From contig JAFKGR010000006.1 in assembly GCA_017307735.1 (NCBI GenBank), forward strand, positions 1 to 64,000: 64,000 nt of DNA. The letters run 5' to 3'. Positions 27,293 to 34,809 of the stretch are shown here, one piece after another. Position 1 is the stretch's first letter. The number at the start of each line of letters is the position of its first letter. Under the pieces are notes generated by a model. It worked only from the letters and a program-made list of their open reading frames with translations. It did no database searches and was not told the origin of the DNA. This DNA is from Chitinophagaceae bacterium. Its GTDB lineage: Bacteria; Bacteroidota; Bacteroidia; Chitinophagales; Chitinophagaceae. The translations under genes and the position numbers were made by a program.

Positions 27293-28478
27293 ATTTTATA
27301 ATTTCAGTTACCTGACCTGCGCCTACTGTGTGGCCACCTTCACGGATAGCAAACTTCAATCCTTTTTCCATTGCAATCGGAGCAATCAAAGTAACAGTAA
27401 GTGAAGTATTATCACCAGGCATAACCATTTCGGTACCTTCTTTCAGATGAACTTCACCGGTAACGTCTGTTGTTCTGAAGTAGAACTGAGGACGATACTT
27501 GTTGAAGAAAGGGGTATGACGTCCGCCTTCTTCCTTGCTCAAAACGTAAACTTCACATTTGAACTGAGTATGCGGTGTAATTGTACCAGGTTTGCAAAGT
27601 ACCATTCCACGACGGATATCTTTCTTTTCAACACCACGGAGCAAAAGACCGGCATTATCACCAGCTTCACCTTCATCCAACAGTTTCTTGAACATTTCCA
27701 CACCTGTTACCACAGTATCCATTGGGGCATCTCTCAAACCAATGATTTCAACGGGTTCACCAACTTTGATACGGCCTCTTTCAATACGTCCAGTAGCAAC
27801 AGTACCACGACCAGTGATTGAGAACACGTCTTCAACGCTCATCAGGAACGGCATATCCATCGGGCGAACAGGCAATGGAATGTAGCTGTCAACTGCATCC
27901 ATCAATTCGTTGATCTTTTCAACCCATTTAGGATCTCCGGCAAGAGCACCGGTGGCAGAACCGCGGATGATGGGTGTGTTGTCACCATCAAAACCGTAGG
28001 AAGTGAGCAATTCACGAATTTCCATTTCTACCAGATCGAGCAATTCGGGATCATCAACCAAATCCACTTTATTCATAAATACAACTATACGCGGAACACC
28101 TACCTGGCGTGCAAGCAATATATGTTCTTTTGTCTGGGGCATTGGTCCGTCTGTAGCAGCTACAACGAGGATAGCTCCATCCATCTGTGCAGCACCCGTA
28201 ATCATGTTCTTCACATAGTCGGCGTGACCCGGGCAATCCACGTGAGCGTAGTGCCTTTTTTCAGTTTGATATTCTACGTGAGCTGTATTAATTGTAATAC
28301 CTCTTTCTTTTTCTTCGGGAGCGCCATCGATATCATCATAATTCTTCTTTTCCGCCAAACCTTTTTTAGACAAAATATCGGTTATAGCGGCAGTTAAAGT
28401 GGTTTTGCCATGATCCACGTGACCAATGGTCCCGATGTTTACGTGTGGCTTATCCCTTTTGAAATTCTCTTTTGCCAT
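27291..28478 (-). CDS. tuf: elongation factor Tu
   Basis: GTPase that delivers aminoacyl-tRNA to the ribosome. The start at 28478 gives [20 protein letters not shown] and the usual 395 residues; the twelve codons upstream of it are discarded. GTPase motifs are [19 protein letters not shown] and NKVDL; the domain 2-3 signatures ([23 protein letters not shown]) are complete. It is embedded in a tRNA cluster: tRNA-Gly upstream, tRNA-Trp, secE and nusG downstream. Confidence 0.98.
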   Translation of the reverse strand: MAKENFKRDKPHVNIGTIGHVDHGKTTLTAAITDILSKKGLAEKKNYDDIDGAPEEKERGITINTAHVEYQTEKRHYAHVDCPGHADYVKNMITGAAQMDGAILVVAATDGPMPQTKEHILLARQVGVPRIVVFMNKVDLVDDPELLDLVEMEIRELLTSYGFDGDNTPIIRGSATGALAGDPKWVEKINELMDAVDSYIPLPVRPMDMPFLMSVEDVFSITGRGTVATGRIERGRIKVGEPVEIIGLRDAPMDTVVTGVEMFKKLLDEGEAGDNAGLLLRGVEKKDIRRGMVLCKPGTITPHTQFKCEVYVLSKEEGGRHTPFFNKYRPQFYFRTTDVTGEVHLKEGTEMVMPGDNTSLTVTLIAPIAMEKGLKFAIREGGHTVGAGQVTEIIK

Positions 28479-28542
28479 TGTTTTTGTTTTAATTTTTGTT
28501 TTTAAAAAATCCACCCGCCAAATGGCGAGATGAAATATTTTG

Positions 28543-28615
28543 AGCGGAAGACGAGGCTCGAACTCGCCACCTATAGCTTGGAAGGCTATCGCTCTACCAA
28601 ATGAGCTACTTCCGC
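28543..28615 (-). tRNA. tRNA-Gly (TCC)
   Basis: A 73-nt cloverleaf on the minus strand: acceptor GCGGAAG/CTTCCGC (28615-28609 with 28550-28544), anticodon loop CTTCCAA with anticodon TCC, and T-loop GTTCGAGCC. It lies 64 bp upstream of tuf. Confidence 0.97.
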
Positions 28616-28682
28616 ATCTGATTAATTATTTCAAAGAAACCCATCACCTCAAAATCTAAACTCTAAACCCTAAATTTATTCA

Positions 28683-28812
28683 GAGCTGTTGATCCGGCAT
28701 TAAGCGGGACGACCTCCCTCCTGCCTCTGAGCCAAAGCCACACCATAGAGCTGTTGATCCCGCATGAAGCGGGACGACCTCCCTCCTGCCTCTGAGCCAA
28801 AGCCACACCATA
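28683..28812 (-). repeat. two 65-bp tandem units carrying a tRNA-Thr 3'-end copy
   Basis: Units at 28683-28747 and 28748-28812 are nearly identical (differences near the inverted repeat). Each starts with GAGCTGTTGAT, the same bases as the 3' end of tRNA-Thr(GGT), which begins again at 28813. Each then has a short inverted repeat: CCCGC/GCGGG in the second unit, less perfect in the first. GACGACCTC follows, as at the tRNA variable arm. The units look like copies of the tRNA 3' half in which the T-arm is replaced by a GC-rich hairpin. The remaining about 35 bp of each unit is unrelated to the tRNA. Confidence 0.8.
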
Positions 28813-28813
28813 G

Positions 28814-28885
<72 letters not shown>

Positions 28886-28887
28886 TT

Positions 28888-29220
28888 GTTAATCCAAGAA
28901 GTCAATTCTTTCAAATATCTCTCACTCTTTCTCTACTTCTATTCCAAATCTCACGACCTCTGCTCTACCCCTGAGCTACAACAGCTTGTTAATCCAAGAA
29001 GTCAATTCTTTCAAATATCTCTCACTCTTTCTCTACTTCTATTCCAAATCTCACGACCTCTGCTCTACCCCTGAGCTACAACAGCTTGTTAATCCAAGAA
29101 GTCAGTCCTTTCAAATATCTCTCACTCTTTCTATGCTTCCATCCCAAATCTCACGACCTCTGCTCTACCCCTGAGCTACAACAGCTTGTTAATCCAAGAA
29201 GTCAATTTTTTCAAATATCT
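28888..29220 (-). repeat. 100-bp tandem array containing tRNA-Thr fragments without anticodon arm
   Basis: Three full units start at 28888, 28988 and 29088, with a partial fourth at 29188, at exactly 100-bp spacing. Units 1 and 2 are almost identical and unit 3 has several substitutions. Each full unit ends with a 36-nt copy of the tRNA-Thr(GGT) 5' half (28950-28985, 29050-29085, 29150-29185). These keep the acceptor 5' strand and D-arm, lack a 16-nt block that spans the anticodon stem-loop, and continue into the variable arm before diverging. The rest (about 64 bp) is pyrimidine-rich on the plus strand. The spurious open frames here come from the repeat. Confidence 0.9.
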
Positions 29221-29308
29221 TTTTGCGATTATGATTTAGCACCTGTTATTAATAAATCAAATCTAATTCAACTCATCAATTTGCACTCATAACCCATCGC
29301 TAAAAATG

Positions 29309-29391
<83 letters not shown>

Positions 29392-29437
29392 GGTTTAATC
29401 AAGAGCTTTGAGGCATCTTTTTTAAACACAGATCAAG

Positions 29438-29511
29438 AGCCAGTGGAGGGATTCGAACCCCCGACCAGCTGATTACAAATCAGCTGCTCTGGCCAGCTGA
29501 GCTACACTGGC
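29438..29511 (-). tRNA. tRNA-Thr (TGT)
   Basis: A 74-nt cloverleaf on the minus strand: acceptor GCCAGTG/CACTGGC (29511-29505 with 29445-29439), anticodon loop TTTGTAA with anticodon TGT, and T-loop GTTCGAATC. It is the first tRNA of the cluster that leads to tuf. Confidence 0.97.
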
Positions 29512-29542
29512 ATTGGCTCTTTCCAATAAAAAATGAACTTAT

Positions 29543-29566
29543 TAAAAAAAATAAGCCTCAGGGCTT
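29543..29566 (-). terminator. putative queA terminator
   Basis: AAGCC (29553-29557) and GGCTT (29562-29566) form a short stem with a TCAG loop. A T-run follows on both strands: eight T on the minus strand after one A, seven or more on the plus strand. On the minus strand it lies between queA and the tRNA cluster and would end the queA transcript. A CAAAGGTA at 29580-29587 (minus-strand TACCTTTG) could be the -7 element of the tRNA promoter just upstream, so the hairpin might also sit in the tRNA leader. Confidence 0.5.
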
Positions 29567-29709
29567 TTTTTTGGGAAGGCAAAGGTAATGGAAAATGTTT
29601 AATGCAAAAATTTTGAAACTAAAAATTTCCACTGATTTTCAACACCCAATTCTCCTTCGATTTACACCCTGAAAAATCTGTATTTTTCATCTTTGCTCTT
29701 TAGCAATTT

Positions 29710-30759
29710 TTATAATATCAGCATCGCATCCCCATAGCTAAAGAAACGGTATTTATCCTTAATTGCCTTCTTATAAGCTTCCATCATCAAATCGTATCCT
29801 GCAAAAGCGCATGCCATAATCAGCAAACTTGTTTTTGGCAAATGGAAATTTGTAATCAGGCTGTCTGCAATATTAAAATTGTAAGGAGGGTGAATGAAAT
29901 GATTGGTCCATCCTTCTGATGGCTTTAAATATTTCTCTGCAGTAAATGAACTTTCCATAGCACGCATAGTCGTGGTGCCTACTGAACAAATCCGATGGCC
30001 GGTATTTTTGGCATTATTTACAATTCGGCACGCCTCATCATCAATCCTGTAATATTCCGCATCCATTTTGTGCTTGCTCAAATCTTCCACTTCAATCGGC
30101 CTGAAAGTACCAAGCCCTGTGTGCAATGTTACTTCTGCAAAACGGATACCCTGGATCTCAAGGCGCTTAATCAACTCTTTACTGAAATGAAGCCCGGCCG
30201 TGGGGGCAGCCACAGCTCCTTCATATTTTGCATAAACAGTTTGATAGCGTTCCCTGTCCTCTTCATCGGGTTTGCGTTTTATATATTTTGGCAAAGGTGT
30301 TTCACCCATGAAATAAAGAATCTTTCGGAATTCCTCTTCATTACCGTCCCACAAAAAACGGATGGTACGCCCACGGCTGGTAGTATTGTCGATCACCTCA
30401 GCAACCAGTTCATCATTTTCTCCGAAATACAATTTATTTCCGACCCTGATTTTTCTGGCAGGATCAACAATAACATCCCAAAGACGATTGGTTTTGTTCA
30501 ATTCACGAAGGAGGAACACTTCTATCCTTGCACCGGTCTTTTCCTTGCGCCCATACATTCGTGCGGGAAATACCTTGGTATTATTGACAACCATCACGTC
30601 TTTATCGTCAAAATAATCCAGCACATCACGGAAGTATTTATTTTCCATTTTTCCGGTTTTCCTGAAGATAACCATGAGACGGCTGTCTTCTCTTCGTTTG
30701 GTAGGATTTTGAGCAATGAGATTGAGGGGGAGGTCAAATTTGAACTGGCTTAGTTTCAT
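29710..30759 (-). CDS. queA: S-adenosylmethionine:tRNA ribosyltransferase-isomerase
   Basis: QueA transfers and rearranges the ribosyl part of SAM onto preQ1 in tRNA, making epoxyqueuosine at position 34. The start at 30759 ([19 protein letters not shown]) is the usual one; the two codons before it add nothing conserved. The 349-residue product shows DSRLMV near residue 28, [39 protein letters not shown] and [18 protein letters not shown], all family signatures. It is a single gene ahead of the tRNA cluster, whose GTA-decoding tRNA-Tyr is a Q-tRNA type. Confidence 0.96.
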   Translation of the reverse strand: MKLSQFKFDLPLNLIAQNPTKRREDSRLMVIFRKTGKMENKYFRDVLDYFDDKDVMVVNNTKVFPARMYGRKEKTGARIEVFLLRELNKTNRLWDVIVDPARKIRVGNKLYFGENDELVAEVIDNTTSRGRTIRFLWDGNEEEFRKILYFMGETPLPKYIKRKPDEEDRERYQTVYAKYEGAVAAPTAGLHFSKELIKRLEIQGIRFAEVTLHTGLGTFRPIEVEDLSKHKMDAEYYRIDDEACRIVNNAKNTGHRICSVGTTTMRAMESSFTAEKYLKPSEGWTNHFIHPPYNFNIADSLITNFHLPKTSLLIMACAFAGYDLMMEAYKKAIKDKYRFFSYGDAMLIL

Positions 30760-30819
30760 GTACAATTACGATTTTAAATTGAATTGCCACATGCCTTGGT
30801 GTATCAGAGATGAGTGCCC

Positions 30820-30861
30820 GCCTCAGCAGGCCGCTTATCATGTTACGGCATGATTTTTTTT
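30820..30861 (+). terminator. orphan plus-strand hairpins with T-run
   Basis: GCCT/AGGC (30820-30831) is followed by ATCATG/CATGAT (30837-30842 with 30849-30854) and then eight T residues (30854-30861). This is a textbook rho-independent terminator on the plus strand, but no plus-strand gene precedes it. It lies 60-100 bp upstream of the queA start on the opposite strand, so it may end a small or antisense RNA. Confidence 0.45.
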
Positions 30862-30986
30862 AAGTGTGCGAAGGTATATATTTATTGTGAAAGAAAATTT
30901 TTTTTGATTGCCTGAGTTACTAAATATTTTTTTTGATGACCAATCCTTTCCATTGAAACAGGTTATAAAGAAATGTAAAACCATCA

Positions 30987-31025
30987 ATAAAAAAAAATCA
31001 CACCCATGAATAAACACAGGTGTGA
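30987..31025 (-). terminator. terminator of the susC operon
   Basis: TCACACC (30998-31004) pairs with GGTGTGA (31019-31025). On the minus strand the stem is followed by a run of about ten T residues (interrupted only near its end) at 30997-30987. It lies after the PUL lipoprotein genes and the SusD fossil, and is the cleanest terminator in the window. Confidence 0.75.
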
Positions 31026-31076
31026 GGCAAACTAATAATCACAAATTTTTTACAGGTCCGGTTTATAATCAGTTTT

Positions 31077-31229
31077 TTAGTATCCCGGGTTTTGGATCAA
31101 ATTGCCATTTGCCAGTACTTCACTTGCGGGCAATGGGAAAACAAATTTGTTTTTATCAGTCAATCCCAGAACAGTTCCGATTCGATTTGTCCTGATCAAA
31201 TCAAACCATCTGAAAGGTTCAAAGGCAAA
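31077..31229 (-). pseudogene. fossil C-terminus of a second SusD-family protein
   Basis: The minus strand encodes about 50 residues ending in a stop: FAFEPFRWFDLIRTN, then NKFVFPLPASEVLANGNL and IQNPGY. This is the hallmark C-terminus of RagB/SusD proteins (ERR.EL.FEG.RWFDL.R; LFPIP..E...NP.L.QNPGY). A stop codon lies two codons upstream of the fragment and no start is present, so it is a remnant. It differs from the C-terminus of the intact SusD gene at 33183-34796, so it is not a simple duplicate of that gene's end. Confidence 0.85.
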
Positions 31230-31256
31230 CTTACATTACAATCAGAATCAGAGATA

Positions 31257-32339
31257 TTATAAATGCGTATAAGGAAACTTTACTGAGATAACCCATGTTC
31301 CATTTTCATAAAATTCCACCTGAGAGCGGAGACGGATAAACCATTTGGATGCTCCCCATGAAGGATCCGGCCATGGATTTAAAAAGGCATAATCATGGTT
31401 TTTATAAACACCAGTATGTAATGCGGCAGTATCCAGGGTAGTGAAATCCATAGTTCCTCCCTTCAAATAAGAAAGCAAATTCGGATTGACAGGCCATGGC
31501 GTCATAGGAAATTCTATCTGTGCACCTTCCGAAAGATTCTGTCTGTTTACCGCATAATCAAAATAACTCTCGGTACCTGAAGAATAGGTGGCATAATCTG
31601 AAGAAGGAAATACATTTCCATCGGCGTCCAGGTATTGAATCAGTACCTTAACCCCAGTTGCAGGATCATCGCTTTTCTTATAAATATGTATTAGCTCATT
31701 ACCCGTTCCCTGCTCAACATTGTTTCTTCTGACTAAATCCGTTGTGGGAATATTATCATATAAAGTAAAGACAGTTTGCCCTCCGTTATTAACCAGAATT
31801 ATCGCTGTAACACCCTGAAAAAACTCGAAAGGTTTTGATTTGGCTCCCAACTTGACGGTAGCATAATTTTTATAAAGTTTTTCTCCATTTACATTCTTAA
31901 CCTTAACGTCAACGTAAAAAATATCACCCGGATTGACAAGATTCCTGCTGGTTTCAAAATATTGGAGACTCCCATTCACTGAATTAATTGAGAGAGGTGA
32001 GATTTCGCTCTCACTAATCTTTTTGTTTATCAGATCCAATGTGGTATCGGTAAAGTGATCATAAGGAGCAATCCAGCTTGGATACATATATTTTTTGAAA
32101 AACTGCTCAGACCTGTTCCCACTCTGATCTCTTACATTGTCAATACTAAAAGTACAAGGCTGGGTTGAACCATCAAGCCAGGCTACGTCTGTTACACCTT
32201 TACCTCCAAGAGGTAATATCAAGGTATCACTTCCTTTTAAATAAAGTTCAGAACTCAGAAAGCCTTTTTCTGCTGGTATTTTGTAGCACCCAACAGCGGT
32301 AAAAAGAATGATAAATAAATAGAATAAAATCTTTTTCAT
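31257..32339 (-). CDS. PUL lipoprotein, DUF5007-like
   Basis: A 360-residue secreted lipoprotein; the start at 32339 gives MKKILFYLFIILFTAVGC, with lipobox TAVGC and no basic residue just after the Cys. The mature part is beta-rich (e.g. DIFYVDVKVKNVNGEKLYKNYATVKLG) and ends VEFYENGTWVISVKFPYTHL. It resembles, from memory, the DUF5007 proteins that follow SusD and a fasciclin-domain protein in Sphingobacteriia PULs; that assignment is unverified. It probably sits on the cell surface and helps bind glycan. It is the last intact gene of the susC operon. Confidence 0.65.
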   Translation of the reverse strand: MKKILFYLFIILFTAVGCYKIPAEKGFLSSELYLKGSDTLILPLGGKGVTDVAWLDGSTQPCTFSIDNVRDQSGNRSEQFFKKYMYPSWIAPYDHFTDTTLDLINKKISESEISPLSINSVNGSLQYFETSRNLVNPGDIFYVDVKVKNVNGEKLYKNYATVKLGAKSKPFEFFQGVTAIILVNNGGQTVFTLYDNIPTTDLVRRNNVEQGTGNELIHIYKKSDDPATGVKVLIQYLDADGNVFPSSDYATYSSGTESYFDYAVNRQNLSEGAQIEFPMTPWPVNPNLLSYLKGGTMDFTTLDTAALHTGVYKNHDYAFLNPWPDPSWGASKWFIRLRSQVEFYENGTWVISVKFPYTHL

Positions 32340-32392
32340 AATTGTAATTTTCATTTAACCTGGAATTTTTTTTTGAAATCCAACTCAATAAC

Positions 32393-33163
32393 CTATAACA
32401 AATCATCCGCCCGGGTACCAAAGAAAAACAGCGTGTGATAATAATAATGATCGCTATAATTGTAATCACCGCTATATATTACGTGTACAACACCATTGTT
32501 AGTGATAACATTGGAAATATACATTTCATAGACCTGATCACATTCTGGATTGTCATATCCCATATTTATTCTTTGATTTGGATCCATTTCCCAGTTGGCG
32601 CCTCGTTTGAACTGCACATATAATTTGGTTGGCCTTGTTTGCATAAAATTGGAATACTGATATCCCAATCCCGGTATTCCACTACCATCCCAGGCTGATC
32701 CCGGTTCTGAATTTGAGATGGCAGTATAAAGCAGAATGCTATCTCCCGGAAGGTGGGTCTCTAATTTAATCCCTCCTGCAGGAATACTATCGATCGCGTA
32801 TTTCCCATCAACAATGTACATTTTTAACTGCTGAAGATCTTCTATCGGTATGGTTTCAACTGTCAACAAAGTTGCATTGGAATTCAAACGTAATAACCTG
32901 TTGTTTCTTCTTCTTAAGTATCTGTTCACAGCATAATTACTCGGGGCAATTATCGTCACATTTCCGTTTACTTCATTTCCCAGACCACCCTTTTCAAATA
33001 AAATGCCTGTTTCTGAGGTGGCATCAAATGACTTGAGAAAATCCAACGTAGTTTGATTAACCCGATTAGTGTCATTGGCTTTCCCACCTATGATATAATC
33101 TTTATTTTTGGAGCAACCAACCAGAACAAAAAGGACTGCCGTTACAAAAATTATTTTTTTCAT
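32393..33163 (-). CDS. PUL lipoprotein with fasciclin (FAS1)-like domain
   Basis: A 256-residue lipoprotein (start 33163, MKKIIFVTAVLFVLVGC, lipobox VLVGC). The frame is open upstream into susD, but the extra codons disrupt the signal. It has FAS1-type landmarks: TTLDFLKSF near 35, VTIIAPSNYAVNRYLRRR (the TVFAPTN.A motif), IEDLQQLKMYIVDGKY, and NNGVVHVI near the C-terminus. FAS1 domains bind glycans or proteins; in PULs such lipoproteins replace SusE/SusF. It lies 19 bp after susD. Confidence 0.72.
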   Translation of the reverse strand: MKKIIFVTAVLFVLVGCSKNKDYIIGGKANDTNRVNQTTLDFLKSFDATSETGILFEKGGLGNEVNGNVTIIAPSNYAVNRYLRRRNNRLLRLNSNATLLTVETIPIEDLQQLKMYIVDGKYAIDSIPAGGIKLETHLPGDSILLYTAISNSEPGSAWDGSGIPGLGYQYSNFMQTRPTKLYVQFKRGANWEMDPNQRINMGYDNPECDQVYEMYISNVITNNGVVHVIYSGDYNYSDHYYYHTLFFFGTRADDLL

Positions 33164-33182
33164 TTTATTCTTTTTGAATTTA

Positions 33183-34796
33183 TTACCAAGTTGTTTTACC
33201 ATTCCAAAAAGGAGTTTGAGAAACCAGCTTATTTAAAGTAAGAATATTACTGCTCACAGGCCAATAGTAGCCTTCCTGGGAATAGCGATCCGGGGTCATG
33301 GCTGAACCGGCAGGAAAACGATTATTTCTGACCCAATCAAAAAATATCTTGCCCTCTCCGATTAATTCGGAAGCGCGTTCCTGAAGAACCTCCACCAACA
33401 AATCTTCTGTTCCGGTGTAATTATCAAGGCCAGCTCTTTGCCTGATTTCATTTATGATAGATAATGCATCAGAAAGACGGTTATTCTTCACATAAGCTTC
33501 AGCCAGTAATAATTTGATTCCGGTAAACCTGAAAACCGGGATATTGCCATCAGCAAAATAGGCTACATATTCATTCCATTGTCTTTGTGGATCAACCACA
33601 AAATTTGCAAACTTGGTCATCCAGGTGACTTTATTTCTATCGGTGGAAACCTGGCTAACATCAGAAAATGCATCCTCATATGGAGAGTCCCAGGCTGCAA
33701 AAAATAAATTTGCCCTGTTATCCTGTGGATATTCCGGGAAAATCAAACTCTTCTGAGAAAATGGTACAAAATTGATACTCGAAGCCCTGTCCTTAGTCAC
33801 ATCCCCATCCAGTGGAGGAAGTTTACAGGTCAAAAATTGAATTCCTCCATTATCAATTCTATAAGATTCATTGGCATCTGCTGACACGGCCAACTCAAAC
33901 ACAGCCTCTGATGATTTACCCTTGAAAACAGACCTGATATTGTCGGGGCTTGAATAAGGAACTAAACTATATCCTCCGTTCAGAACAACACCTTCTAAAT
34001 TTTTTATTGCATCCGTAACATAAGCCGGATCAGCATGGCCATCCCTCTGCTTTAAAAAATCCATCCATAAATCTGCACTTCCAACAAGTGCCTGTGCACT
34101 TCCTTTGTTGGCCCTTACACCCCATTCGTCACTTCCCGGCGTTCCATACTGAAGATAAACTACCGCCTGATTTGCATCTGATAAAACCGAATCCATAATT
34201 TCAATATCAGCAGACCTTGGCCTGTTGACAATTGTCTTATCCTCATTTATCACTTGTTTCGAACTTTCAATAGACTCGTCTATAAGCGGTGCATTTCCCC
34301 AAATCCTTGCAATATCATAATAGGTCAACGCTCTCATGAAAAACGCCTCGCCAAGAAGTTTTTCTTTATGCCCCTTAGCAAAAACATTTTCCGGCATTGC
34401 TTTCATGTGAGCGATGACAGTATTTGCTTGCGCTATTACCTTATAATATCCATTCCAATCGGAATATGATTCTAATGACCCCCAGGACTTCTGTGTGCTT
34501 GCCAAATTTTGAAAATCTCCTGGCATATATAAACCATCCGGCGACCCGCCATTCCAACCTCTTCGAAAAAGTCCGGTGGTCACGTCTCCTCTCTCATACA
34601 TTTGTGCATTTACCATTAGTCCCCTATAAAGTGAATAAATACCCAGGACTCCTTTTAAGGCATCATTTTCAGACTTCCAGAAAACTTCATTATAAACCAG
34701 GTCAACCTGCTTAGGCGATAGAAAGTCTTTTTTGCATGCAGAAAAAGATACTATCAGAATAAGTAGCAATGAATAATAAAAAACTGTCTTTTTCAT
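33183..34796 (-). CDS. SusD/RagB-family surface glycan-binding lipoprotein
   Basis: Partner of the SusC transporter that captures oligosaccharides at the cell surface. The 537-residue product has the lipoprotein signal MKKTVFYYSLLLILIVSFSAC, the N-terminal SusD segment (DFLSPKQVDLVYNEVFWKSENDALKGVLGIYSLY), TPR-like helices (EAFFMRALTYYDIARIWG), and the C-terminal region LLAEAYVKNNRLSDALSIINEIRQRAG followed by ERASELIGEGKIFFDWVR. The end (LNKLVSQTPFWNGKTTW) is atypical: it lacks the usual NPGY finish. It follows susC by 13 bp. Confidence 0.93.
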   Translation of the reverse strand: MKKTVFYYSLLLILIVSFSACKKDFLSPKQVDLVYNEVFWKSENDALKGVLGIYSLYRGLMVNAQMYERGDVTTGLFRRGWNGGSPDGLYMPGDFQNLASTQKSWGSLESYSDWNGYYKVIAQANTVIAHMKAMPENVFAKGHKEKLLGEAFFMRALTYYDIARIWGNAPLIDESIESSKQVINEDKTIVNRPRSADIEIMDSVLSDANQAVVYLQYGTPGSDEWGVRANKGSAQALVGSADLWMDFLKQRDGHADPAYVTDAIKNLEGVVLNGGYSLVPYSSPDNIRSVFKGKSSEAVFELAVSADANESYRIDNGGIQFLTCKLPPLDGDVTKDRASSINFVPFSQKSLIFPEYPQDNRANLFFAAWDSPYEDAFSDVSQVSTDRNKVTWMTKFANFVVDPQRQWNEYVAYFADGNIPVFRFTGIKLLLAEAYVKNNRLSDALSIINEIRQRAGLDNYTGTEDLLVEVLQERASELIGEGKIFFDWVRNNRFPAGSAMTPDRYSQEGYYWPVSSNILTLNKLVSQTPFWNGKTTW

Positions 34797-34809
34797 TTCA
34801 TTTTATTTA

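Noticed and set aside
28888..29220. CRISPR array
   Set aside because: The 100-bp units are repeated in full, with no short repeat/variable spacer structure and no cas genes in the window.
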